Origin: Alphaproteobacteria bacterium
Lineage (GTDB): Bacteria > Pseudomonadota > Alphaproteobacteria > UBA7887
Assembly (NCBI GenBank): GCA_030739735.1
Contig: JASLYQ010000002.1
Location: 162,980 to 226,979, forward strand
DNA length: 64,000 nucleotides
Reading direction: 5' to 3'
Part shown: in pieces, positions 46,629 through 55,324 of the stretch
How positions within the stretch are numbered: the first letter of the stretch is position 1
How the letters are laid out: every line of letters starts with the position of its first letter
Translations under genes and position numbers: made by a program
The notes under the pieces: model-generated
The model's database searches: none
What the model was told of the DNA's origin: nothing
The model's input: only the letters and a program-made list of their open reading frames with translations

Positions 46629-47537
46629 ATGCGCCGGTTCCCTTTGTTCGTTGCGGTCGTGATAGCGTTGATAATGGCGGGGTCTCTTGCGGGCGTCGCC
46701 CCAGTCTCGGCATGGCTACCGTTGCCACACTGGCTCCTGTGGATCGCTGTTGTGCTGTCCGCGGCGGTCGCTCTCAATGAGATCCTGGGTAAACCCGTGC
46801 CGTTTCTGCGCTGGTCCTTTCTACGCATGCTGTTCGGCATCAAGACGTTGCTGACAGAATGGCAGGTGGGCGACGGGCGAGAGGAGCGGGTATGCGAAGT
46901 AGTACTGAGCAAAGCACGGCGCGGCGACGCGGACGATGTCATACGGACGATCGACGAGTTCTGCTACCAAGACAGCCTGTTGATCAACGTCGGCGACCGC
47001 AAGGGCGCCATTCTCGATGCGGCACTAGAGCGGGGTCAGCCCAAGACTATCCTCGAGCTCGGCTGCTATGTCGGATACAGCGCCATAAGGATGGCGCGTA
47101 AGCTGCCCGGAGCGGGGCACCTCTACTCTGTCGAGTTCAACGAAGCCAATGCCGAGATCGCGCGCAAGATCATCGACCATGCCGGTTTGAGCGATCGCAT
47201 ACACGTTGTCCTGGGCACGCTTGGCAACGGTGGCCAGACCCTCGACCACCTGGAATCCGTCTGCGGGCTATCCGCGGGCGGACTCGACTTTATCTTCATT
47301 GATCACGCCAAGGATGCGTATCTGCCGGACCTCCGTTTGATTCTGGAGAAAGGCTGGCTACACCCGGGAAGCATTGTCGTTGCCGATAACATCAGGGTGC
47401 CCGGTGCTCCCGAGTATCGTGCCTATATGAAGAAGCAGGAAGGAAAGCTGTGGCGCTCCAAGGAACATAAGACTTTTGCCGAGTACCAATCGATAATTCC
47501 TGATATAGTACTTGAATCTTATTATCTAAATAATTGA
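46629..47537 (+). CDS. Catechol O-methyltransferase-like SAM enzyme with N-terminal membrane segments
   Basis: 302 aa. Two hydrophobic stretches at the N-terminus (FPLFVAVVIALIMAGSLAG and WLLWIAVVLSAAVAL), then a class I SAM methyltransferase resembling eukaryotic COMT: LINVGDRKGAILDAAL, ELGCYVGYSAIRMAR, IDHAKDAYLPDL and VADNIRVPGAPEYRAYM, where Asp of the IDHAKD and ADN motifs are the Mg2+ ligands. ATG at 46629 with GGAGGACAG upstream. The longer frame to 46461 adds nothing conserved. The membrane anchor is like that of membrane-bound COMT. Confidence 0.82.
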   Translation: MRRFPLFVAVVIALIMAGSLAGVAPVSAWLPLPHWLLWIAVVLSAAVALNEILGKPVPFLRWSFLRMLFGIKTLLTEWQVGDGREERVCEVVLSKARRGDADDVIRTIDEFCYQDSLLINVGDRKGAILDAALERGQPKTILELGCYVGYSAIRMARKLPGAGHLYSVEFNEANAEIARKIIDHAGLSDRIHVVLGTLGNGGQTLDHLESVCGLSAGGLDFIFIDHAKDAYLPDLRLILEKGWLHPGSIVVADNIRVPGAPEYRAYMKKQEGKLWRSKEHKTFAEYQSIIPDIVLESYYLNN

Positions 47538-47648
47538 TTTTTCAAGATTATTTTCCGTTATTTCAAAACACAGAGAAGCCATACGCAGCGACCCGTCCGA
47601 AAGGCCACCCTGGCCCGGCAAACCGGCTCCGATTAGCCGCGACAAGCT

Positions 47649-48341
47649 CTAGGCACGCGGGCGACGATACATATTGACCAGCATGGGCTGATCGAAGACA
47701 TAACCGTCCTCTGTCCGCGCAGCCGCAAAACTCTTGCGCACCTGCGGCACGTCGATCATGTCGCGTGGAATACGGTTGAACGACCTACTGATATAGCGCT
47801 CTACCATGGACTCGAAATCGGAATGCCGGATATGTCTCATATAGACATACCTAGCCTCTTCCTCGAAGAGGGCGTGTCCCGTTCTGTCGAGCGCCTGCTG
47901 GGCAAGGGTGCGCACTTCGGTCTCATCGTTGAAGGGGCGCATCATGGCGAAGTTGCTGCCCTCCATGCTGGGCTCCACCGCATAGAGAAAGCCATCCTTC
48001 TTGAGCACGCGCGCAGCCTCCCTCAGCGCTGTGTCCATCAGGACAGCGGGAACGTGGTGAAGAGAACGGAAGAACAACACGCCATCGGCAGCGCCATCTT
48101 GCGCGGGTAGCGCCTCGCCGCCGGCTTCCACAAACGTGACGTTGGGCGAAGGTGGTTGGGAGGTATTCTTCTCGGCCTGAACAGGGTCGGGCTCAACGCC
48201 AAACACCGTCGCGCCTCGCTCGGCAAGCTGGCGGACCGTGTCCCCGCCAGCGCAGCCAACCTCTATCAGGTTAAGGCCGCTGACATGCACCAACCGATCC
48301 ACTACCGCCAAATCCGTCGACTCACCAAGGTCTGTTCTCAT
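47649..48341 (-). CDS. SAM-dependent methyltransferase, Methyltransf_11 type
   Basis: 230 aa. SAM motif I LIEVGCAGGDTVRQLAERG at about residues 24-42, acidic ribose contact FGVEPDP, motif II-like ADGVLFFRSLHHVP and motif III LREAARVLKKDGFLYAVEPS. The substrate is unknown. The region 47538-47648 between it and the convergent COMT-like gene has no terminator that I can see. Confidence 0.8.
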   Translation of the reverse strand: MRTDLGESTDLAVVDRLVHVSGLNLIEVGCAGGDTVRQLAERGATVFGVEPDPVQAEKNTSQPPSPNVTFVEAGGEALPAQDGAADGVLFFRSLHHVPAVLMDTALREAARVLKKDGFLYAVEPSMEGSNFAMMRPFNDETEVRTLAQQALDRTGHALFEEEARYVYMRHIRHSDFESMVERYISRSFNRIPRDMIDVPQVRKSFAAARTEDGYVFDQPMLVNMYRRPRA

Positions 48342-48555
48342 TCCATCCCACCTCGAAGGCCTTCCGATAACCGAGGGTCATGTCCAGCGACATGTCGCAC
48401 CTGCAAAGTAGTCCGTCAAGAATCCGAAGGGGGGCCCGAGAGCTTCCAAAGCGCAGTCATGTCCCAAGAGAGATTGCCAGTGCCGATCAGGCAAATCAGT
48501 TCCAAACATCCGGCTCATAGACTAGCTTGGATGCAGACGAAATCGGGAGATCGGC

Positions 48556-49500
48556 ATGGCGTTTCAGACGGTGATCAAAACGGCATTGGCGCTCGGCCTA
48601 TTGGCCGCAGGCCCGGCGGCGGCCGAGACGTATAAGTTCATGACCGGCCCCCAGGGGGGGTCATGGTATCCGCTCGGCGGCGCCATCGCCAATTTCGTGC
48701 GCGGGGTCGATGCCGATGTGAGATTGCGCGTCCAGCCTGGTGGAGGCATCAGCAATGTCATGGCGGTCGAATCCGGCAAGGCCCAGGTGGGCTTGGGGAA
48801 TGTCACCTCGACCATGGACGCGATTGCCGGCAACGCACCCTTTCGCGGCCAGGCGCAGAACATCCGCAATCTCGCCGTGCTTTATCCGCAATTCTTCCAG
48901 TTTGTCGTGGCGCGCGATGGCGACGTAGGCTCGATCGCCGACATGGCAGGCCGAGCCATTGCGGTCGGCCCGCGCGGCCATTCTGGTGAGCAGGCTTCGC
49001 GCCAGTCTCTTGAGGTATTCGGTCTGACCTATGACGACCTCTCGAACGTAAACCATGTTGGTTATGTCGACGCGGTGGCCCTGTTTAAGGACAGGCATGT
49101 CGACGCCTATACCGTGTTCACGACCGTACCGGCAGGCGCCGTCATGGATGCGGCCTCGGCCCGCGACGTGCGCGTGTTGTCATATGACGACAAGGCGTTG
49201 GCGGCCTTACAGGTCTTCAACCCGCAATATGTCCGCCACGAGATCGCCGCCGGCACCTATCCTGCGCAGGACGAGCCGGTCACCACTTTCGGCACCTGGA
49301 CTCAGGTGATCGTCAATGCCGCCCTACCCGACGATGCGGCCTATGCGATCGTCAAGGCGCTGGCAGAGAACCTTGAAGGCATCGCGGCCGTAGTCTCGGC
49401 CATGGACGGCGCGACGGTCGAGATGCTGGCGACTCCGGTCGGCATGCCGTTGCATCCCGGTGCCCAGCGCTTCTATCACGAAGCGGGAGTCCTCGACTGA
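48556..49500 (+). CDS. TAXI-family TRAP transporter solute-binding protein
   Basis: 314 aa. Signal peptide to about residue 23, mature start TYKFMTGPQGGSWYPLGGAIANFV, the usual TAXI opening. Further family blocks: LRVQPGGGISNVMAVESGKAQVGLGN, IRNLAVLYPQFFQFVV, and DAYTVFTTVPAG. Binds an organic acid or related solute for the fused TRAP permease that follows. ATG with GGGAG upstream. Confidence 0.9.
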   Translation: MAFQTVIKTALALGLLAAGPAAAETYKFMTGPQGGSWYPLGGAIANFVRGVDADVRLRVQPGGGISNVMAVESGKAQVGLGNVTSTMDAIAGNAPFRGQAQNIRNLAVLYPQFFQFVVARDGDVGSIADMAGRAIAVGPRGHSGEQASRQSLEVFGLTYDDLSNVNHVGYVDAVALFKDRHVDAYTVFTTVPAGAVMDAASARDVRVLSYDDKALAALQVFNPQYVRHEIAAGTYPAQDEPVTTFGTWTQVIVNAALPDDAAYAIVKALAENLEGIAAVVSAMDGATVEMLATPVGMPLHPGAQRFYHEAGVLD

Positions 49501-49571
49501 GCGAGCCTGCACCAGAGACCGCGGCACCCCGTGGCTGGCTCAGCCTGGCGACCCTAGTCACCGCTCTCGCG

Positions 49572-51401
49572 GTGACCATGGCCATCTTCCACCTCGGCGT
49601 GGCTCTGACCGGCCCGCCCGAGGAACTAGTCTTCCGGCCGCTGCACCTTGCCTTTGCAATGACGCTCATCTTCCTCATGCGCCCGCTCGGCAAGGGGTGG
49701 CCGGCCCGCGTCATGCTCGACGGCGTGCCGCTGGCGTTGTCCCTCGCCTGTCTCGGTTACATTCTCTTCAATCAGGACTACCTGACCAACGTTCGTATTC
49801 AATATGTCGACCCACCGACCACGACCGAGATGTGGCTCGGCTGCACCCTTGTCGTTTTGGTGCTCGAAGCCTCGCGCCGGGTTATCGGACTGGCGCTGCC
49901 GATCACGGCCGCACTCTTTCTCGGCCACGCCCTGCTCGGCCCCTGGCTGCCCTTCGGTCTCGAGCATGACGGCTATCTACTGGAGGAGGTGGTGGAAGAG
50001 CTTTATCTCACCACCAACGGTATTTTAGGCATACCGATTAGCGTCTCGGCGAAATATGTCGTGCTGTTCGTGCTGTTCGGCGCCTTTCTCGAACGCGTCG
50101 GCACAGGCCACCTCTTCATGTCCTTCGCCATGGCGCTGACCGGCCATACGCCGGGCGGTCCGGCCAAGGTAGCGTGTCTCACCAGCGGCCTGTTCGGCAC
50201 CGTCTCGGGCAGCGCGGTCTCGAACGTCATGACCACCGGCGTGCTCACCATCCCACTGATGAAGCGCATCGGCTATCGCCCAGCCTTTGCCGGCGCGGTT
50301 GAGGCCGTAGCGTCGACGGGAGGCCAGATCATGCCGCCGATCATGGGCGCTGCAGCTTTCGTCATGGCCGAGCTGCTCGGCGTCAGCTTTCTCGAGGTCG
50401 CCGGCTACGCGCTTGTGCCCGCGGTACTGTTCTATGTCGCGCTTTTTATGGCCGTGCATTTCGAAGCCAAGCGCACTGGCATGCGCGGCCTACCGCGCGA
50501 CGAGCTGCCGGTGGTGCACAAGGTGCTGGCCAGCCACGGGCATCTGTTCCTGCCCATGGTAGTGATCATTACCGTGCTCATGAGCGGTCGCAGCGCCCCC
50601 TATGCAGCGCTTTGTGGCATCGCTTCTATCATTCCAGTAGCACTGTTGCGCACGACCACGCGCAAGACCGTAAGCATCGGCATGCTCATCGATTCGCTGG
50701 CGACGGGCGCCCGCAACTGCCTCGCTGTGGCGGCGGCCTGTGCCTGCGCCGGCATCGTCATCGGCATTATCACCCTGACCGGACTCGGGCTTGATTTCAC
50801 ACAGCTCGTGGTCGACGCGGCTAAGAACGCCCTTTGGCCCGCCCTAGTTCTGACCATGATGGCCGGTATCGTGCTGGGGATGGGCTTGCCAACCACGCCC
50901 GCTTACATCATGCAGGTGGCTCTACTGGTGCCAGCGTTGGTGGGCTTGGGTGTCTTCAAGCCGGCGGCACACATGTTTGTCTTTTACTTCGCGATTCTAT
51001 CGTCTATCACGCCACCGGTAGCGATGGCGGTGTTTGCCGCCAATAGCGTCAGCGGCGCCAAGCTGATGTCCTCAGGATTTGCAGCAGTCAAGCTCGGCGC
51101 CACCGGGTACCTGGTGCCCTATATGTTTGTCTTTTCCCCGGCGTTACTACTGGTCGGCAATACCGGAGAAATTATAATTGCTGTACTAACCGGTCTGATT
51201 GGTGTCACCTGTTTAGCCGGTTCACTGCACGGCTACTTTCTGCGGCCAGCGTCATGGTGGCAGAGGTTGGTGTTGGCCGCCACAGCAATCCTGCTGCTGC
51301 TGCCGAACCTGCTTGCCTCGGCCATCGGCGTGGCCTGCCTGACAGCTATTGTGGCTCTACAGCTGGCCCCGTGGCGCCAGGCCACCCCAGACGCGTCCTG
51401 A
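49572..51401 (+). CDS. TRAP transporter fused permease (DctQ-DctM type)
   Basis: Inner-membrane permease of the TAXI system. 609 aa with about 16 membrane helices; small (Q) and large (M) subunits are fused. Family blocks: GLFGTVSGSAVSNVMTTGVLTIPLMKR, SVEAVASTGGQIMPPIMGAAAFVMAE-like segment at about residue 235-260, and GMGLPTTPAYIMQVALLVPALV. The annotated start is GTG. In-frame coding continues upstream to a CTG at 49497 that overlaps the binding-protein stop (CTGA) and has GGGAG eight bases before it, which would add 25 residues. Its last 56 bp overlap the convergent lipoprotein gene. Confidence 0.9.
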   Translation: MTMAIFHLGVALTGPPEELVFRPLHLAFAMTLIFLMRPLGKGWPARVMLDGVPLALSLACLGYILFNQDYLTNVRIQYVDPPTTTEMWLGCTLVVLVLEASRRVIGLALPITAALFLGHALLGPWLPFGLEHDGYLLEEVVEELYLTTNGILGIPISVSAKYVVLFVLFGAFLERVGTGHLFMSFAMALTGHTPGGPAKVACLTSGLFGTVSGSAVSNVMTTGVLTIPLMKRIGYRPAFAGAVEAVASTGGQIMPPIMGAAAFVMAELLGVSFLEVAGYALVPAVLFYVALFMAVHFEAKRTGMRGLPRDELPVVHKVLASHGHLFLPMVVIITVLMSGRSAPYAALCGIASIIPVALLRTTTRKTVSIGMLIDSLATGARNCLAVAAACACAGIVIGIITLTGLGLDFTQLVVDAAKNALWPALVLTMMAGIVLGMGLPTTPAYIMQVALLVPALVGLGVFKPAAHMFVFYFAILSSITPPVAMAVFAANSVSGAKLMSSGFAAVKLGATGYLVPYMFVFSPALLLVGNTGEIIIAVLTGLIGVTCLAGSLHGYFLRPASWWQRLVLAATAILLLLPNLLASAIGVACLTAIVALQLAPWRQATPDAS

Positions 51402-53754
51402 GAACCTCCGGCAGCGTGGCAAGCACGTCAGGCGGCAAAATCGCCCCATCTGCCACCTGCTTCCACAGCTGCAATGCCCAGGCCTTGGTCTGCCAGCACG
51501 GATCAGACAGTCCTTTGATGGCAAGTTTGCGCAAGGGCGCCGCCAACGAAACCTCGCCACCCGCACCGAGGCGCGCCAACGACATCGCCCCGGCCCGGGC
51601 CGAGCAGACGGGATTATCCTGCGCCGCCCGGGCCACGGCCAGAGACGTTTGCGGATCGGGCGGCGCACCACGCAATAGGGCAACTGCGAGCCCTGCCTGT
51701 CTGGTGTCGTTGTTCACCGCGGCCGCGGTGACGTATTGCAGCACAGTCTGAGCCTGCATCGGCTCAGCAAAGCGGAGATAGCAGCGCAGCAGAGTTTGCA
51801 GGTTGGTGGTCAGGGCCGCGTCGGTCGGCGACACGGCCGCCATCATGGCCGGCAGGCTATCAGGCAAGGTTGCCCAGAGGTGGGCGTAATAGGCGAGGCC
51901 GACACCGTCGGCGGTACCGAACAGCGGCGCGCTACGTCCCAGCCAGTCACCTACCGGATCACCAGGCTGGTAGATGTGCGGATCATGGCCTGCAACGGGA
52001 CAGTCGTAGCGCGGGCTCGGCGGCAACTCCTGGTCGCGGTTGGCCATCGGCCCGCCAAGCCCTTGCACCGCCTCGGCTAACGGCTCGCCGTCGAGTTGGA
52101 AGCTGGCGTTGCCGTCAGCATCGATCAGGAAGGGTAGACCGGGCAAGCCGCGCGCTGGTACCGCCCGTCCCCAGCCCTCACCGATCCCGGACAGCGCGTA
52201 GATATCGCCGCCACCGGCGTCCTCGAGCAGGCCGAAGCCGTTGCTGGTGCTGGCACCCTGGGCCAGGGTCGCGGCCTGATAGCGATCGCCCGCAATACCA
52301 GTGTCCTGCAGCACGCCGACGCCAAGGTCGAGTCCCATGCCCTGACCAACACCGACACTCATGACATAGCCGTCAGCGCCATCGGCATCTGCCAACACGC
52401 CGATGCCACCATGCGCGCCCATGCCCTGACCGTAGCGGCTACCTTGGTAGCGGTCGTCGCCGCCATGGTCATCAAGGACGCCGAAGCCGAAATAATAGCC
52501 GGCGCCTTGGGCAAACATCGGTGCCCGATAGATATCGTTGCCGCCGCCATCGCGCAGCAACCCGACACCGCCGGCCAGCGTCCCGCGCCAGCCGATGCCG
52601 GCACCCTGGGCATAGCCAAGCAACCCACCCGAGCGGGTGAAGGGATCGGCCGGACCATCTTTAGCACCATAATCGTCATCGCCATCAGCATCGAGCAAGG
52701 CACCAAAGCCGACCGGGCCGCCAAAGCCCTGGCCACGCCAGCTTATGCGGTAGCGGTCATTACCGCCGTCATCCTTTAGTACTGCAAAACCAGCAATCGC
52801 CGCGCCCTGCGCAAAGGTCGCCGCCTTATAGCTGTCATCGCCGGAAAGATCATGCAGCAGGGCGATGCCGCCGATGGCCGCAGCAACACCGGAAGTCGGT
52901 GTCTGGTACATATCGCTACCCTGCAAATCGATAGTTATAACTACATCTATAACCGCGGCCGAGCTACCACGATAATTATCGTCGCCAGAGATGTCCACGA
53001 TCAACGACGGGCCCGCGGTAGTGAGGGCCTGCATATCGTATTCGTCGTTGCCACCAACGTCGACAACGATAGTGCCAAACTCGTGCGTATCGTCGCCGAG
53101 CCCGGCCAACACGACATGGCCCATCGGCGATTCTATCACCCGACTCGCGGGCAGAAGCGCCAGTTGCCGCGCCAGCTCGCCGTCGGCGAAGTACGCCAAA
53201 ATAGCTGCATCAAGGCCAAGCACCGCGACAGCCGCCTTGTCGAGCGCGGCAGCGTCGGTCCCCCGTGCCAGACGCGCCAGCTCTGGTGCCGGCCGGCCCG
53301 TCGATTCCACGGCAGCGAGGAGGGCCGCTGGATGGCAACAATCCTTGGGCAGGCCGGCCCACAGCCGCTCGCGTGCCGCGGCGAAGCCGGTCACGAGGTA
53401 GGAGACGAAATTTGCAACATCCGGCGGCAGGTCCGCAGGCGGTGCCCAGTCCAGCGCCGCCACCACCGCGAACGGCTCGGGCAGGCCAATGCCGCGGGCG
53501 ACGTCGGAGCTGCGTAGGGGTTGCGCCAGCAAACGCCGGACGCCTGGGCCCACTCCCCAGGGTAGAGCAACGCCCTGGTAACTGATGAGATTGTCGATCA
53601 TGGCGAGCGCATCGCGGCCATGCCCGCGCGCCGCGAGAGCCTGCTCAACAGGATGGCCGAACAGCCCCGCATCGACGGGCCGACCATCCATCCCGGCACA
53701 GGCCGAGAGCAGGAGGGAAATTGCGATCGAGGCGAGCCCTGCAACACGGGTCAT
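51346..53754 (-). CDS. Large lipoprotein with tandem D-x-G-G-x-D-x-Y repeats
   Basis: 802 aa. Signal peptide with lipobox LLSAC (cysteine 19). Residues 20-215 are helical and Leu/Ala-rich. Residues 218-553 hold about 11 units of 25-28 residues built on L-x-D-x-G-G-D/N-D-x-Y followed by AQG-x-G and G-x-G-V. Residues 555-800 form a helical, HEAT-like domain ending QLWKQVADGAILPP. Acidic Asp/Gly motifs suggest a calcium- or carbohydrate-binding solenoid or beta-propeller. I do not recognise a named family. ATG shares a base with the decayed channel gene upstream, implying a former operon. Confidence 0.75.
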   Translation of the reverse strand: MTRVAGLASIAISLLLSACAGMDGRPVDAGLFGHPVEQALAARGHGRDALAMIDNLISYQGVALPWGVGPGVRRLLAQPLRSSDVARGIGLPEPFAVVAALDWAPPADLPPDVANFVSYLVTGFAAARERLWAGLPKDCCHPAALLAAVESTGRPAPELARLARGTDAAALDKAAVAVLGLDAAILAYFADGELARQLALLPASRVIESPMGHVVLAGLGDDTHEFGTIVVDVGGNDEYDMQALTTAGPSLIVDISGDDNYRGSSAAVIDVVITIDLQGSDMYQTPTSGVAAAIGGIALLHDLSGDDSYKAATFAQGAAIAGFAVLKDDGGNDRYRISWRGQGFGGPVGFGALLDADGDDDYGAKDGPADPFTRSGGLLGYAQGAGIGWRGTLAGGVGLLRDGGGNDIYRAPMFAQGAGYYFGFGVLDDHGGDDRYQGSRYGQGMGAHGGIGVLADADGADGYVMSVGVGQGMGLDLGVGVLQDTGIAGDRYQAATLAQGASTSNGFGLLEDAGGGDIYALSGIGEGWGRAVPARGLPGLPFLIDADGNASFQLDGEPLAEAVQGLGGPMANRDQELPPSPRYDCPVAGHDPHIYQPGDPVGDWLGRSAPLFGTADGVGLAYYAHLWATLPDSLPAMMAAVSPTDAALTTNLQTLLRCYLRFAEPMQAQTVLQYVTAAAVNNDTRQAGLAVALLRGAPPDPQTSLAVARAAQDNPVCSARAGAMSLARLGAGGEVSLAAPLRKLAIKGLSDPCWQTKAWALQLWKQVADGAILPPDVLATLPEVLRTRLGWPGATGPAVEPQ
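52095..53103 (-). repeat. Coding region of the tandem peptide repeats
   Basis: DNA of the repeat block (residues 218-553). Examples of the core: VVDVGGNDEYD, LHDLSGDDSYK, LKDDGGNDRYR, LRDGGGNDIYR, LDDHGGDDRYQ, LEDAGGGDIYA. Repeats diverge at the DNA level, so the array is old; one unit has an extra insertion around YGAKDGPADPFTRSGG and one has the core altered to DTGIAGDRY. Confidence 0.8.
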
Positions 53755-54120
53755 CAGTGATCCTTCAAGTAGCGGAACCAGTAAGTGGCGGCGACAATAA
53801 TATTGCCGATGACGATGGGAACCAAATTGCCGATGGCCGGCACCAGCACAGGCGCCTTGGCCAGATCAACCCGAACGGCACGAGGAACGTGTTTACCACT
53901 TAATGCTCAAAGCGGAGCGCGACGAAAGTGGTGATTGGAAAGATGATGGCCGGCACTTTGCCGCTGACCCGGCGCCCAGCATAACTCAGCCAAACTGCGA
54001 GACAGACGTGCGCGTTGCAGAGGATGCTGGGGATCAGTTCCTCCAGCAACGCCAGACCGGCCTTGTCCGGCTTGTAGGCGTTGAGGTCGGAATGATCGTT
54101 GCGGACCATGCCTTGTCCCC
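53754..54120 (-). pseudogene. Formate/nitrite channel (FNT family) pseudogene, C-terminal part
   Basis: The minus strand reads ELIPSILCNAHVCLAVWLSYAGR then GKVPAIIFPITTFVALRFEH, matching the FNT stretch that normally continues as FEHSVANMFFIPLG. Here the Ser codon is replaced by TAA (53900-53902), and the same frame goes on VVNTFLVPFGLIW. The frame then shifts, and the C-terminus appears as LVPAIGNLVPIVIGNIIVAATYWFRYLKDH with TGA at 53754. The N-terminal half is not recognisable. The last base overlaps the ATG of the repeat lipoprotein. Confidence 0.75.
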
Positions 54121-54238
54121 CGAGGGCCGGGCAATATTGGCGAAAGCTGCGGGCCATGCAAAGGCACCGCCTTGACGCGGCCCGGACAGCCGCGAATGAT
54201 GCTCCCGGCACTGCAGAACACCTGAAAATGGGGAAAGC

Positions 54239-55324
54239 ATGGATATCGCCGTCATCGGCGGCGGCAACGGTGCTTATGCCGCCGCCGCGGACCTTGCCGA
54301 GCAGGGACACCGAATCAGGCTCTGGCGCCGCGATACCGCGGCCTTGGCGCCGCTGCGCGAGGCCGGCGGCATCGAGCTGATCGATTTCCGCGGCCAGCGC
54401 CAAATTCCGCTGGCGTTGATCACCAGCGATGCCGGCGAAGCGGTTAGCGGCGCCGATCTTCTCGTCAGCCCCCTTCCCGCCTTCGCACAGGCGGACGTTG
54501 CCCACGCCATCGCGCCGCATCTCTCCTCGGGGCAAGTGATTTACCTGCCGCCAGGGACCTTCGGCTCCTGCGTGATGGCACGCGCGATCGCCGATGCCGG
54601 AGGGCCGCACGATATCGCCATTGCCGAGGCCGGCACCCTGCCATGGCTGACGCGCAAAGCCGGAGCCGCCGCCGTCGCCATCACCACGCGCGCAACGCGG
54701 CTGCCGAGCGGCGTTTTTCCCGCCCGGCGCTCTGACGAAGCCTTCGCCGTGCTCGAGCAGGCTTTCCCCACCATCGAGCGACTCAAGGACGGCCTCGACG
54801 GCGCCCTGATGAACGCCGGCCCCATCATCCATCCGCCGCTGATCCTAATGAATGCCGGGCCGATCGAGTATTTCGAGCATTGGGACATCCACAACGAAGG
54901 CACCCAGCCTGCCATCCGCCGCGTCACCGATGCACTCGACGAAGAGCGCGTGGCAATTCGCGAGGCGCTCGGCTACGGCGCGCCCCACTTCCGCCTGGCC
55001 GACCACTACGACGATTCCCGCGAAGAATGGATGTACGGCAATGCCGCGCACGAACGCCTAGTCGACAGCGGCGACTGGCGCGAATCCCTTGACCTAATAC
55101 GCCACCGCTACATGCGCGAGGACGTGCAGTACGGTCTCGCCCTTCTGGTCTCGATTGGGCGCTGGGCGGGCATCGAAACACCGATCGCCACCGGGCTGTT
55201 AGCCATCGCCTCGGCCACCTTGAATGAGGATATTTCCACTACTGGTCGAACTCTTGAATTACTGGAACTTCAATTACTTACACATGAAAATATGAAGAAA
55301 TTTCTCAAGAAAGGATTCGCGTGA
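54239..55324 (+). CDS. NAD(P)-dependent octopine/nopaline dehydrogenase-family protein
   Basis: 361 aa. N-terminal Rossmann domain with GGGNGAYAAAADLAEQGHRIRLW, and the C-terminal opine-dehydrogenase helical domain with NAGPIIHPPLILMNAG, SREEWMYGNAAHERLV and DVQYGLALLVSIG. It probably reduces or oxidises an imine or hydroxy acid. The catalytic His of this family would lie in the IHPP segment. Overlaps the next gene by four bases. Confidence 0.85.
   Translation: MDIAVIGGGNGAYAAAADLAEQGHRIRLWRRDTAALAPLREAGGIELIDFRGQRQIPLALITSDAGEAVSGADLLVSPLPAFAQADVAHAIAPHLSSGQVIYLPPGTFGSCVMARAIADAGGPHDIAIAEAGTLPWLTRKAGAAAVAITTRATRLPSGVFPARRSDEAFAVLEQAFPTIERLKDGLDGALMNAGPIIHPPLILMNAGPIEYFEHWDIHNEGTQPAIRRVTDALDEERVAIREALGYGAPHFRLADHYDDSREEWMYGNAAHERLVDSGDWRESLDLIRHRYMREDVQYGLALLVSIGRWAGIETPIATGLLAIASATLNEDISTTGRTLELLELQLLTHENMKKFLKKGFA

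Noticed and set aside
53900..54832. 310-codon minus-strand frame extending into the octopine-type dehydrogenase gene
   Set aside because: Only its last ~60 codons match the FNT channel; the rest is antisense of the dehydrogenase gene.
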